Assembly (NCBI GenBank): GCA_023846275.1
Contig: JAIUJO010000072.1
Coordinates: 888,501 to 952,500 of the forward strand
Direction: 5' to 3'
From: Vanilla planifolia
Taxonomy: Eukaryota > Streptophyta > Magnoliopsida > Asparagales > Orchidaceae
DNA: 64,000 bases
Positions 38,865-51,966 of the stretch are shown one piece after another. The stretch's first letter is position 1, and every line of letters begins with the position of its first letter. Under the pieces are notes generated by a model, which made no database searches, was not told where the DNA came from, and saw only the letters and a program-made list of their open reading frames with translations. The translations under genes were made by a program, and so were the position numbers.

Positions 38865-39045
38865 GAGTTGTTGTCTTAACTATAATACTTAGGCAACACA
38901 ACTTTCGACCATTACATACTCGGGTTCCATGATCGATAAGGCTATGCAATTTTACATCTCTCTTGAAAATGAAATTAGATAATTTCTGAGGAATTGACCT
39001 TTTTTAGAGGTACTTTTCCTATCTTTCATATAAACCTACAAAGTC
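38865..39045 (-). pseudogene. Minus-strand copia relic: RNase H part, cut by block C
   Basis: Read on the minus strand, this continues from the open frame upstream with CELIGYIN, then DFVGLYER, STSKKGQFL, then ALSIMEPEYVMVESCVA and LRQQL. These match the copia RNase H order ELIGYSDADFAG, DRKSTSG.CQFLG, ALST.EAEYVA..SC and LKQQLLDYG. Homology stops at the QQL codons (38865-38873), where TG-rich DNA begins. The rest of RNase H and the 3' LTR are absent on the other side of block C. Confidence 0.85.
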
Positions 39046-39321
39046 TTAATTAATGTAACCAATAAGCTCGCATGAAAGAGTATTCTTAGAGTAGCATAAA
39101 CCAAAGTTCATGAGAACTTTTAAATATTTGAAGCTTGATTTAATCACTCTTAGATGACTTTCCTTGGGATTTGATTGGAGTCTTGCAAATAAGACAACAC
39201 TAAATAATATGTCCCATCTACTTACTATGAGATATAGTAATGATCGAAAAAGACCTCTATAAACTTTTCGATCAATGGGTTTCCCAATTTCATCTAAGTC
39301 TAAATGGATTGATTGATTCAT
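39046..39321 (-). pseudogene. Minus-strand copia relic: RT to RNase H connection (91-codon open frame)
   Basis: This open frame reads MNQSIHLDLDEIGKPIDRKV, then YRGLFRSLLYLIVSRWDILF and ARLQSNPKESHLRVIKSSFK. It matches the copia segment KPVDQKLYRGMIGSLLYLTASRPDI..V and ARFQSNPKESHL..VKRIFKYLKGT. It is part of a larger relic and not an independent gene. The lack of stops here suggests that this copy decayed less than the plus-strand element. Confidence 0.88.
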
Positions 39322-39768
39322 TGGAACCTATCTATTTTTGATATTTTCATAACAAAATTTCTTGAATAATTCTTCTAAGTATTTAGTTTTAGTAATAAAA
39401 ATTCCATCTTTTAATTATTTAGTTTGTAATCCTAAGAAAATATTTATCTCATCCATCATAGTCATCTCAAACTCTCTTGCTATCAAGTCACTACCTTACA
39501 CATATTTTCATTTGTTCTTTCAAAAATTACGTCATCAACATAAACATGTACAAGAAACAAATTATCACTTAAAGATTTTAAGAATAATATGGTATCTACT
39601 TTTCCTTTCTTAAAACCACCTTCAACTAGATAATCACTCAATCTATGATACCATGTTTGGAGAGCTTACTTAAGGCCATAGAGTGTCTTCTTAAGCTTAC
39701 ATACACCAAGTGCATGGGTCTCAAAAACAAAGGATTGTTCAATATACACATCTTCTTCTTTGATTTAT
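39322..39768 (-). pseudogene. Minus-strand copia relic: second half of reverse transcriptase
   Basis: Read on the minus strand from 39768, the order is EEDVYIEQSF, VCKLKKTLYGLK, TWYHRLSDYLVEGGFKKGKV and HVYVDDVIFERTNENM. This is the copia palm from NEEVYVEQPPGF to the catalytic YVDD, which is intact at 39531-39542. One stop replaces the Q of LYGLKQA. The N-terminal half of RT (the TKWVFK and APVAR blocks) is missing because the sequence switches at 39764-39768 to the CT/AT tandem array. It is the same broad copia type as the plus-strand element, but the RT here does not share its internal deletion in the overlapping part. Confidence 0.88.
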
Positions 39769-39948
39769 CTATCACATCTCCATCTCATTATCTTCTCTCT
39801 CTTATCTATCTTGCTTCATCAATTATTTTTCTCACTTATCTTAATGCCTAACTTTTTTATACCATTATTATCACTTCTTGTCTCCATCTCTAAGTGCCTG
39901 CTCGCCTATTAAGAATAAAGTTTTAACTCATTTTTACTTTATCATTTA
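39764..39948. repeat. Out-of-register array segment, about 95% identical to 46044-46227
   Basis: A stretch of about 185 bp matches 46044-46227 with roughly half a dozen substitutions and a few 1-2 base indels, by eye. At 46044 it lies after the unit landmark and just before the AT half. Here it lies before the landmark of the first unit and directly against the copia relic. It is therefore the tail of a different unit joined to unit 1. Confidence 0.85.
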
Positions 39949-40912
39949 ACCTTTCCCATACTTTCTATATTAAGAATCATGTTTGTACATTTTATCTATC
40001 TCTTTATGTATTAATCTTACACATTATCTATTTAATCTGCCTTTCTCTTTATATTTATTCACATACTTCACTCTGTCGTCTATCTCCTCATATCTCAATC
40101 ATATTCATTCTCTAACTTATTTCTGAAATGTTTTTATTTTCACACTCTCCCTGAACACTTTCTTAATTTTTTTATTTCCCCTTATTTTTTTATCTATTTA
40201 ACCTTCTTTTATTATTTCTCTATGTTTTTTATGTCTCAATCTATATTGTCTCTGTTTTTGTTTCCTATATTCTTTTCATAGACTTTATCTTTCCTATCCT
40301 CCTAATTTCTGTCTTTTTTCTTATTCTTTTCTATTTCTATCTTTTACTATAATGTATTTATGTCTCTCTTCTTGCTAATCTCTACCTCAAACATAACTTA
40401 TGTTTACATGCCTATTTTTATCTTTATCTTTGCCTCTTATTTTATTTCCTACACTCTGTCACATTTATGTTTATTTACTTCATTCTTTGGTAATCTAGAT
40501 CGATTTACTTTCTCTCTTTTATCTTGTTCTCCTTAACACTTTCTCCTTTCCTATATCTATTTATATTGCTATCTTCTTTGCCCATTTTATTTCATCTCAC
40601 AACCCCTTCCCTTTTCCCCCTTATCACTCCAATCATATATTTTGATCAATTGATGTAACTTCCCCTCTTTTCCATTTCTATTAGTCTTAATAGTTATCTC
40701 ATTATAAATCTACCTCACTCTCTCACTCACTTTCCTTATCTTCACTCTTTTGTTTTTATATTGTCCATATTTCTTTCCTATTTGTTTATCTAATTCGATC
40801 TATCTTTCCCTCTTACAGATTGCCTCTCTCACTTTATCATGCATTCTCTCTCTAGTTATCTACTCCCATAATTTTTGTCATTTTTCACTCAAATTTTTCT
40901 TTTTTATTTACC

Positions 40913-40933
40913 TATATATATATATATATATAT
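40913..40933. repeat. (TA)10 microsatellite
   Basis: Perfect TA run inside the CT half of unit 1, just upstream of the CT microsatellite that closes the unit. Confidence 0.85.
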
Positions 40934-40989
40934 TCTACATTCCCTTTATTTCACAACAATTTCAATTTTCTATTTCTTCTTTATTTCTC

Positions 40990-41045
40990 TCTCTCTTACT
41001 CTCTCTATCTCTCTCTCTCTTACTCTCTCTATCTCTCTCTCTCCC
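40990..41045. repeat. CT microsatellite with 24-bp duplication
   Basis: CTCTCTCTTACTCTCTCTAT is repeated with a 24-base period (TACT at 40997 and 41021) and runs into CCCTCC. A comparable CT-dense stretch closes unit 2 at about 46258-46312. Confidence 0.8.
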
Positions 41046-41052
41046 TCCTTTT

Positions 41053-44000
41053 TAGACATTCATTATTTCCTAATCTTCAACATCATATTTGATAGAAGAA
41101 CGAAGGAATAGAATACAAAACATGATATAAAAAGGAAGAAGAATAATTTGATTAATAAATTAAAACTATTAAAACAAAGAATAAAATTTTTTAATTACTA
41201 TTATATTTAAGTTTAAAAATATTTAATTACTTTTAATTTGTTAAAATACATTTAAAATTAAGGAAAATAAAAAAATATAAATTATATTTACTATCATAAT
41301 AAATATTAGCTATAAATTGAAATAGATATAACAACTTTATTTAGAATAAAATAATTCAAATATATTATTCAAATTAGATTTTTCATCTTTTTATTAATAT
41401 GAATAATTAATTCTATTACACCATTCATAATTAAAATATCTTATTGCGTAATTAATGTATTTTATAAATAAGAAAGATTTTGTTAATTTATTAACACAAA
41501 AAATATAATAATAAAAATAATTATTATATTATGAACATATGAAAAATAAGGCTATTAATGAAATAAGTAAAAATAATTATTAGAGTCATAAATAATGATG
41601 ATAATAATAAGAATAACAATAATAATAATAGTTATAATAATATTAATAATACTATTAATTTAAGGAAAGTTTATAAAAATAATATCATTATTTTTTTAGT
41701 TTTTGAATTTTTTCTTCTTCATAATCCCTTTCTTCAAGTTCCTTTTACTCGTGTACTTATTTTCAAATGTTTTTTTTTAAAATTTTATATTATTCTTTCA
41801 TTTATTGCTATATTTCTTTTTATTATTCTCTAGTTTTAGTTTTTTTTTGTGATTACATTTTCTTATTTTTCTTGTCAATCATCATTTTGTAATTACTTAA
41901 CTTCAAATTTCTCAATCAAATTAGCATTAATAAGAATATGTAATATAAAACATGAAAAAAAATTCCTACTAATTATTTTGACCATTTTTAAAACGACATA
42001 GATTATAAATATTTTTTTAGTTTAACAATTAATAACATTGATTTTTTAAATTTTAGACTCAATTAGTAATTGCTACGAATTTCGTAATTGTAAGATATAA
42101 AATAATTACTTTTCAATTCATTGTTTCTTGATTTTTGTTAAATAATTCATTTTAAAAATAAAAGAGTAATGAATTAAAGGTTTGTATTTGTTCTTTTCTT
42201 ATTATCCTTAATATTAACTTATTTATTTTAGTTATTCTAATTTAATAATTGATAATTTTTTTGTTCTTCATATTATTCTTGAGAATATATTTTCATATTT
42301 ACAATATTTAGTTAGAAGAGTTTTCATGTGTAAAATAATTTTCATTATATTCTCTAAAATTAAAAAATAATTTTCATCTTAAAATAATTTCTGTATCACA
42401 ACAAAAAAGATAATAATTATAGCAATTGTTACATTAAAAATAATTAGTTGTTTGTACAAGAATGTTAGAGTTATAACTAACATCAGACTAACATCATCAC
42501 ATATTAATTGGAGCAATTGCTATCAGTTATGGGCAATAATATCATTAACAGTTGCTCCTAACTCTAATTCATAAAGTATTATTTACAAGAAATAATTATT
42601 AAAGACAATATGTAATAACTAAGAATTATTTACATAAATAAGTAACAATTATTTAAGTACAAAAATATATTGAATTTAAGTATTAATTATGCTAATGAAT
42701 ATTACGTTATGAGTCAATAATTAATAGCTATTGAATTAACTTATTGTTAAATAGTTTGATTAATTAATTAGAATTATTCTTAACTGGATTAGCTTTATTT
42801 TCAAATAAGGACTTGAAATGGTAAGAATAATAATTATGAGAATTAAAATTATAATTGTTAGTAATAGTTATTAATATTATTAAGTAAAATTCATATAATT
42901 GATATTCTTATTAAAAATTATTATCTTTTTAAAGAATTATTAAAAATTAAAAAACATTAAATAATTGTTATTAATAATTTTTTTTACTTTTTCTTCTCAT
43001 AATAAAATTGCCTTATAAGACAATTAAATGATTCTTCTTATTCATCCATTATTTTTATCTCTCCAACATGATTTTCTCTTTCTTTATATCTACATTACTT
43101 CTTTTAACACTTTTTCTCTCATTCTTACTATTTGACTCTCAAAGAATAGTTGCACCATTCTTTATCTCATTTTTTATAGTAGTCTTTGTCTTCTATTTCA
43201 TATAGTTCTCTCTTTCTTTATCTCTTCTCTGTCATTCACTTGTTTCTTTTTCTATTTCTTCTCTCTCTATCTCTCTCTTTATTGCCTCTCTATCATTCAA
43301 TGTGTGTATCTCTTTTTAAAATTATCCCTTTCTATTGTTCTCTCTCTCTTCCTCTTATTCTCCCTTAATTTTCTTTTTGCCACCCTCTTTATTTTGTTTC
43401 TCCTTCCTTCTCTCACAAGTAATCTCGATCAATGTCTTACTTTGTCTCTAGGACTCATTAATCTTTCTGACATCACTATATTTTTTTGTTTAATTTCAAA
43501 CTACATATCATCCAGTAAGTCTTCCTCACCTCTACACCACCTTGGCTTCTATGTCAATTTTATCTCTCTTCTTACATCTTTTTGTTTCTTTTCATTCACA
43601 TCATTTCTTGTTGTTTTCTAAGCTATGCCTGTCTTCACAAGATTATACTATCTCTCTTATAATATCTCTCACTTCTATCCATTTATTCTCTATCCTTTAA
43701 TCTCTAACCTCTATCTCACCTTCTCTTAATTTCTAATCCATCTCTACTCACTTTCTCACTTCACTCACTTTCCTTTTATGCATCGTGCATGCGCTTAATT
43801 GCCTCAAAATCTATCTATCTCTATTTTTTCATTCTAAGCATACCATAACTTTTTTGTTTGTCTTTATTTATCTCTCTATCATTATCTCAGTATCGCTCTA
43901 CCTTCTCTAATAGTCTTTTTACATATTATTCTTTTACTCTTACTCAAACTTCTTTTTTTTTCACACTATCATCATCTCTATGTTGTTTTTTACAATAGAT

Positions 44001-46315
44001 ATGACTTTCTCGTCTCACCATTTTTGATCTTTCTTTGTGACCTTTATTTGTTTATATTGTCTCCGTGTTGTCTCCACCTTATTGCTTCATTTCCCCTCCC
44101 TCTTCTCCCTTCCTATGCTTCGTAAATCACTTTCAATCTTTCCATTTACTTGTGTCTTTCAATTAGTCAATCTCATACTTTTTTTATCTCATTCTCTCTT
44201 TGCCAACATTTTGACTTTCATATTATCTTTCTTTCTATTTTTTGTTCTATCTTGTCTTGCGCCTCTTTCTCTCTTTCTTTCAACACACTCTAATTATTTG
44301 TAGTCAACTTTTTGTATCTTGCATTCCACTATTCAGTTCTATCTTTTGAGTCTATAATCTTCTCACTTTATTATCTTTTTACCACCCTTTATTTCTATAA
44401 ATCTCATTTCTTTTTTTCACTTACATCCTCTAATTTTTTCTATAACTATGATTTATTTCTTTATCTATCTTCTCACGCAGAATCGTAGTCATAATATGTC
44501 TCTATCTTTCTTATTTAATAATAAAAAGTATTTACTTTAGGATAATAATTATTATCAATTATTATTTGTTTCTTATAGTATTGTTAATTTTGTTTACATG
44601 TAGATCATATTCTCATAATTTATTATTTCTTAACATTTTCTTTGTCATCACCAACCTCAGCATCTTAATCTCTTATTCTTCACCTTTCTCTATTGCATCC
44701 TTATCCTCTTTCTTTCTCTTTCTTAGGTACTCTCCTTCTCTATCACTTTTCTCAACTAATCAAGGATCTTTCTCATCCTAGTTCTCTCTTCCTTTATTAA
44801 TCTTAGGACACCATAGTCTTCTATTGTATCTTTCATTACACTCTTCTCTCCATTGTATTTCCTCTATTTCTCCTCTTCTCAATCATTTTCTCTTTGAGTT
44901 TTTGTCTTTTTTCCTTTTTATTTTTTATCTCCTTATTCTTCTCCATCTATCTCCTCGTCTATATTTTATCTCTTCTTTTATCTCTATATGTTTTATCAGT
45001 CTCTCTCCCTTTCTCTCCCTTTTATCTATTTATCTTTCTTACACTCATATCTCTTAATTATATATCAATCACATTGATTATCTCTTTTGTATATCGTTTC
45101 TTTTATCTCCCTTCTCTTTCTTCTCTCCATTATCTATCTCTCATTTCTCATTCATTTTCTTTCTTATTTTTGGCTTCCCTCAAATTTCTCTCTTTCTTTT
45201 TACTTATTCTTTCTTTCCCTCACTATTGCTCTAAGGATTTTTATGTCTCAATCAATATGCTCGCTCTTTATTGCATTCTATCATAGTCTCTATCTCCTTT
45301 TACCATTAATTATCTCTCTTTTTTTTTCTATTATCTCTCGTTCGGATTTTCTTCTACATATTTTTATCTCTCCTATTACCTTTTTCATCTCTTATTATTT
45401 ATGTTTGCATAGCTCTTTCTATCTTTATCTCTACCTCTTATTTTATGTTCTATACTTTACCTTTTCTTATTTAATTATAGCGAACTTTTCATCTCTTATC
45501 CTTCATCATTGTATTGCTTTCACTTGATGACTCCACCCTCCCTCACCTCCTCATCTCTTTCTCCCTCATCTTAATCTCATTTTCATTCTTTAATTCTAAC
45601 TTATTTTGCTATATCTTTGTGCATTCTCTCTAAGTTTATCCTCCCTTTTGTTTTCTCTTTAATAATATCAATCTCAATCAAACTTTTTGTTGCTATTCAA
45701 CTCTCTTCGTCCTTCTTATCAACCATTGTTCTATGTCTTTCATAATTTCTCTCAAAGCCCTATCACTCCCTCTTAGTGATTTCCTTTATTAACATCCTTT
45801 TTCGTCCTATTATTTCTTCTCACTTACACTATTTCCTCAATCTCAACTCTTATATCTCTTATGCTCTCTTTTACCTCTCTTTCTTCTTGACTGTACTTTT
45901 TTTGTCTCACTGTATCTATCTTTATGCCCCTTTTTATTTTTCTCTTTCTTGTTGTTCCTCTATCCCTCTTTGTCTCTTCTCTCTTTTACTCAATTTTCAT
46001 CACATTATCTTGCATTTTTTCACACTCTATACCCTTTCTTTTATTTATCTCACATCTCCATCTCATTATCTTCTCTCTTATCTATCTTGCTTCATCAATT
46101 ATTTTTTCTCTCACTTATCTCCATGCCTAAATTTTTTATACCATTATTATCACTTCTTGTCTCCATCTCTAAGTGCCTACTCTCCTATTAAGAATCAAGT
46201 TTTAACTCATTTTTTACTTTATCATTTGCTCATTTCATATTTATCTACAGTATTATTTCTCTTTCTCTCTCCCTCCCTCTCACTATCTTTCTCTCTCTTT
46301 CTCTCACTCTCTCTT
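41053..46315. repeat. CT/AT tandem array, unit 2 (complete, about 5.3 kb)
   Basis: AT half 41053 to about 43030, opening with a relic of GAATAGAATACAAAACATG and then long stretches of A/T with ATTATTAATAAT words. CT half about 43030-46315. Landmarks shared with other units are an AT-rich island inside the CT half at about 44516-44630 and the CTACCTCTTATTTTATGTTC landmark at about 45431. Also shared are a TTTATGTCTCAATCAATATG stretch near 45240 and the closing CT microsatellite followed by TTTAGTCATTC. No coding sequence; the 180-codon frame at 45776-46318 is a low-complexity artefact. Confidence 0.82.
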
Positions 46316-49300
46316 TAGTCATTCTTCTTAACTCTATTTTTAATATCTTATTTGAAAAGGTAATCAAGGAATAGAGTAAGAAACTAGCTATCAAGCAAAA
46401 GAAAAATAATATGATTAAAATAATTAAAACTAAAAAAATAAAAAATAAGAATGATTTCTTATTATTTTATTTTAATGAGTAAAATTTTAATAAGTCTTGT
46501 TAGCTACAAAAATTACAAGTAATTTAGAAGAGTAATTATAAATTACATTTGCCAATAAAATAAATTTTTGTTACAAATTGTAATAAATGTAACAATTTTT
46601 AAATAACAACTATATATTTTTATAAATGTATATGTTTGTTTTAAATCTAATTAAGAAAAACTTTATTGTTGTGCTTATAATGTGAAAGTATTTTAAATAT
46701 TTAATTTTTTAAGATAATTATAATAATACTTATGTGAAGTTCTACTATATTGTTAATAAGAATTATTATTCTTAATTGTTAATTTTAGAAATATAATGGT
46801 GAATATAACTATAATTGCATGAATTATTAAAAAAAATTTATTACTAAATTTAGAAAAAAAATATTATGATATTCATAAATAATATAACTACTAATAACTT
46901 TAAAGAATATTTCATATTTTTTCTTATTAATAACTTTAAAGAATTGTAATAAAAGGTATAATTATATTCATAAATATTATAATTAATAACTATAAATAAT
47001 ATCTCAAATTTGATTCTAATAATTCGTAATATTCTTATTAGTCCATCTTGTATTACTTTTCCTCTTACTTCACTTCATTTATTTCATCTAGTTCTTTTAT
47101 TCTTGTACTGATTTTTGAAACTTTTTGTATTCTTTTTATTCTGTAATTTTTTTATTCTTGTATTCCAATTTTTTGTGCTATTATGTTATTTTTCTAGTTT
47201 ACTTCACTATTGTATGTTTTCATATTTTTCTTCTTGTTAATCATCATTTTATATTTACTATTTATTGATTTTTTTATTTTTCTTTACCACATTGGTTTTT
47301 CAATAATGTATTAATAAATAAAATATTATTAATTATTCTATCAATTTTTTAATTGATATAAATTATTATTTTTATTTAATAATTAATTATATATATTTAT
47401 AAACTATTTAACACAATCAATTATTTCTAAGAATAAGATAACATTAAGATATAAAAGTATTCATGGTCTTATAAATCTTCTGATTATTGAAATTTTTTTT
47501 TCGTTGTTTCTTAATTTAATAATAAGAATACCTTTAAAAAAATTGATAAAAAAAGAAGCCAAATTCGTAAGGAATTATATTGTAATTAATAATAGACTAA
47601 AATTATATATCATTGTATTATAATTTAATAAATAAAAAAGTTTTTTTTTATATTGAAATTTTTGGAAATTAATTTTCATAATTATAAGATTCAACAATAA
47701 GATTTATCAAGAGTATAATGATTTTTATATATTTAGTAATTATGAATTATTCATCTTAAAAAGTAATTTTTTAACATAAAAATAATAATAAGACTAATTG
47801 TAGATATAAATACGTAGTTATTATTTATCTACAAAAATTAGAATTATAGTTGACATTGGAAAAAATATTTTAATAGCTAAATGATAATTTTGGTAATTTC
47901 CATTAGTTTTTGTTAATATTATTAGTAATGATTATTCTTCCTTCTAATTGTTTATCTGTTATAGACAATAATTAACTATTATTGACAAAAACTAAAATAT
48001 TTTATAAATAACTAAAGAAATAAGAAAGATTTATTTAAGATCAAAATATTTATTAAATTTTAAAATTAATTTTGTGGTAAATATTTAAATATTAGTTAAT
48101 AATTAATTAAAATTTGGTAATGCTATTATTAATTAAAAGGAAACACTAACTAGAATTATTCTTAATATAATTAACTAAAATTCCTAATTGGAAATTTAAA
48201 TTTAAATGATACAATTTATATCATTTAAAATAATAATTATTGGTCATTAATAGAAATTATTATAAATTTCTGTAATGGAAGTTAATAATAATTATAATTA
48301 CTAATAAAACATTGATATGATAGAAATTCTCATTTAATCTTTTTCTATACTATCGAAAAAAAATAATAATTTTAAAGAATTTTGAATAATTACAATGAAA
48401 AGAAATAAAGTTTTTATATTTTTCTTCTCACAATAATATAAGCATTTTTTATTATCAATTTATTGTTCTTGCTTATCCTCTCATTTTCTCTCTCCAACTT
48501 TTTTCTATCTCTAATTATGTTCTTTTATCCACAACAGTTTGTCTTGCAACTATCTTTTTTCTCTCACAAAAATTTTCCACCTCATTATATCCCATTCTTG
48601 CTCTACTCCCTCTTTTCCATTTTTTTCTCGATTTCTTTTGTCTTTTGCCTCTCATTCATTGATGTGTGTCCCTATCTAATACTATCTCTTTCTTTTTACC
48701 TTCGCCACCAAGATTGTCTTTCTATTTTTTCCCACTTTGTCATGTTTCTCCTTCTCTCTATTAATTATAATCTATACTAACCTCTGTTTCTCTATGACAC
48801 ATCAATCTCTCTCACATCTGTATCTTTTTGCCTCCACTTAAACTACATATTAGTCAATATGCCTCTCTCTCTCCTTCTCTTCTTTGTTCCATTTTCTCTC
48901 TTTTCACATCTTCTTTTTTGTCATTTTTAATATCTCTAGCACTTTTTTGAGCTCTGAGCTTTGTTTACAACTTTGCACTATATCTCTTTCTATTTTTGTC
49001 ACATCATTGTTCCTTTATTCTCTTTTCCTTAAGCTTTTCACTTTATCTCTCCTTCTTTCATTATTTTTTCCATTTTTTCTCTCCCTAATTTCTCACTTTT
49101 GTAACTTTCCTTTGGTTCCTTGTATACACTCTCACTTGCCTCTCTATCATTCTCATTCCCTCTATATTTCTCTATCATTCTCATATTTCCCTTTGATTGT
49201 GTCCTTGAATTTGCCATTCCCTACATTCTATATTTATCTCCTCCCTTTGTAACTTATTGTATCATAAGTTTTAACAATCTTTCTATTTTATCTCTTCTCT

Positions 49301-51966
49301 ATTCTCCTATGTCCACATTCCTCTCTTTTACTCTTCACTCTCTAATTTATTAAACTTAATTTTTTGTCTTTTAATTTCTCACTCTTCCATTCTCTCCCTT
49401 TATCTCTACAAATCTCATTTTCTTTGATTAAGTTGTATTCTCTCTTTGTCTCTTTATCTATCATTTGTTTTTCTATATCTCTCCTTACACCTTCATAACT
49501 TACCTTTCCCTCTCTTATTTAATAATTTATATTTATTATTTAATCATCGAAATTATTAATCGTCACAATTATTTCTTATAATATTATGAACTATATTTAT
49601 GATAAGATCTTAGTCTTATAAATTATTATTTCATAATTTGTCATTTGCATCTCTCCAACTTAGCCTCTCAATCTCAATCTCTTCGTTTTTCTCTCAAACT
49701 TCTCTATCTTTATTCTCTTTTCCCTTCTATTTCTTCTCTTCTTTTTCTCTATCTTCTTAATGTTTGTAAGCTCTTTGTCATTTTATTTAACTTTTTCTTT
49801 GCCATTTGTCTATTAACATGGTCTTCTTTTGTCTCTTTCATTTTCTTTAATTGAATTCTCTCTCTTGCACCCCTCTCACTCTAATTCCCTCAACTTCTCC
49901 TTTCTATCATTCACCATTTAGTTATTTGTCATTTATTTTATTTGTAGTTTTTATCCTCTTTAACTTTCTCTATCTGTATTAGTATTTAAATTTTTTTGCT
50001 TCATCTTTATCTATTTATGTTTTTTCTATCAATGTTCACTCCCTTTTCATTCTTTGCAATTTATATCTCTCAGTTTCTATACTTATCTCTCTTATTATCT
50101 CTTTTCACTCCCTTTTGCTTCATCTATTTTCTCTCTCTTTATTATATCTTTATCTTTTGTATCTTTATCCCATTCACACTTTTTGTCTTTATCTCTCTAT
50201 CGAAGTTCCTTTCAATTTATATAAGTTTTTTGCTCTCATACTTTTGCTCTTTGCTTGTTTATGTTTGCATCTATGAGGTCTCTCTCTATGACATTCATTG
50301 TCATTGTCTCCATCTTCTCTCTCCTACTATTACCACACATCTTTCTTACTCTTCTTTATTTTTCCATTCATCTATATCTTTCTTTGTCTTCTCCTATTCT
50401 TATCAATCAATCACATTGCTTATCTTTGTATGCCTCATTCTGTATTTATCTCTATCTCTTATGCTATATACTACACTTTGCCTTTCTTTAAATATTTATT
50501 TTTCACTTAACCTCTTCTGTCTATTTGTATTAGTCTAATTTGTTATCATTGTCTATCTTTCCCTTGATGACTCTTCACTTCCTCTTATCTGTTCACTTCT
50601 TTAGCTCTAATCTATATCACCTCTTTCACTCATTATTTCTCGTTCTATTATATCTCCCTTTTATTTTTTATCAATCTATCCTCCTTTTTCTCTTCTCTCT
50701 AATTGCATCTATCTTATTCTTATCATCTCTAGTCCATGTCCCTTTATTATTTCTAACAATCACAATCTATCTCCCTTACAATTTATCTCAACATTTAATC
50801 ACCAACTTCTCTCCTCTTATCTCATTTCTTTATTTCTCTTACTGTTTCTCTTATCAACCCTATTTTTTCTTCCCTCTTCCTTTGTTCCTTCTATCTTCTA
50901 TTATATCTCTCCTCTGCTCTCTATTTCTATTCTTCATGAGTATTTATTTATGTTCTACTTTTTTCTCTATGTACCTCTTTGTTTATTTTTCTTATTTGTC
51001 CATGTAATTATGTCTTTTCTCTTTCACACATTATCTTTTCATCAACATGTTTTCCTTTTTTCACATTCCTTATTTCGTTTCAATAATTTATCACACATCA
51101 TGATCTCCTTAATTTTCTCTCTTTTGTATCCTTATCATTTTTTTCTCATCTATCTCTATGCCTCTCTTTTTTATACCTTCACTATCTCATCATGTCTTAA
51201 TGACTAAATTCTTTTTTTACTAAGAATCTCTCATTTTTAACTCTCTTTCTTATTTTTTCTATTTCACTTTGCTCTTTATCCCCCTCTATATCTCTCTTTG
51301 TCTATATTTTTTGTTTTACTTTTTACTTATCATTCTCTCTCTCTCATTCTTTATCTCTTCAATCCTTAACCTACTCTCTTCCCTCCACTCTTTCATCTGA
51401 TTCTATTCTCCTTTTAATGATTCCTCTTTCTAACTCTCCATTTCTATTTTTTCTCTATCACTCTCTGCACCAAATCTTTGCTATCTCTTTCCATCTCTAA
51501 CACACTCATTATTATTTTCCATTATATTACTCTCTTGAACTTTCTTTAATTAGCATTCATCTTAAATTATTTTATCTCATCTTACTCATCTTACCTCATC
51601 TCCTACTTATCACTCCACCATCCGTTTCCATGACTTGATTCTTAGATCCTCTCTTTTCCCATTTCTCATTTAATAATTACCATGTTCTTGCTTTAGCTCG
51701 GTCCCTAACTCTCTTTAATTCTCTTTTTTCTCTTATTTTTTTGTCTCTTGCTCTCCTATCCCATTATATAAATATCTTATATCGTTCACTCTCTCTCATT
51801 AGCACTTTGACTTTATCATGCATCATCCCGCTTGCTATTCAGCACCCACTATTACATATCTCCTTTCTCTATGTCTATCCATCTGTATTTATCGACACAT
51901 TCTAAATATACTTTTTATCTCATCCGTTTGACATTTTTATTTGTTCTTTATTTCTCTCTTTCCTTT
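46316..51966. repeat. CT/AT tandem array, unit 3 (complete, about 5.65 kb)
   Basis: AT half 46316 to about 48455. It opens with AATCAAGGAATAGAGTAAG and ATAATATGATTAAAATAATT, matching the openings of units 2 and 4. CT half about 48455-51966, with the AT island at about 49515-49640 and the unit landmark at about 50450 (TATCTCTTATGCTATATACT). The match to the 39764/46044 segment lies at about 51080-51240 but is more diverged. Frames such as 49996-50538 are Ser/Leu/Phe-rich artefacts. Confidence 0.8.

Larger units (their letters stand above)
39949..41052. repeat. CT/AT tandem array, unit 1 (partial, CT half only)
   Basis: Pyrimidine-rich plus strand (TCTCT, TTTATCTC, TCATC words). It carries the recurring landmark (TT)GCCTCTTATTTTATTTCCTA at about 40432. 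It also holds (TA)10 at 40913-40933 and a 24-bp-period duplication of CTCTCTCTTACTCTCTCTAT between 40990 and 41045. The unit ends at the sharp change to AT-rich DNA at 41053. Long open frames here give only Leu/Ser/Phe/Ile-rich peptides and are composition artefacts. Confidence 0.8.

Noticed and set aside
45776-46318. Leu/Ser/Phe-rich frames of 100-180 codons in the CT halves, considered as membrane proteins
   Set aside because: The apparent hydrophobic segments follow from TCT/CTT/TTT codons. The frames are not kept between array units, although the DNA landmarks are.
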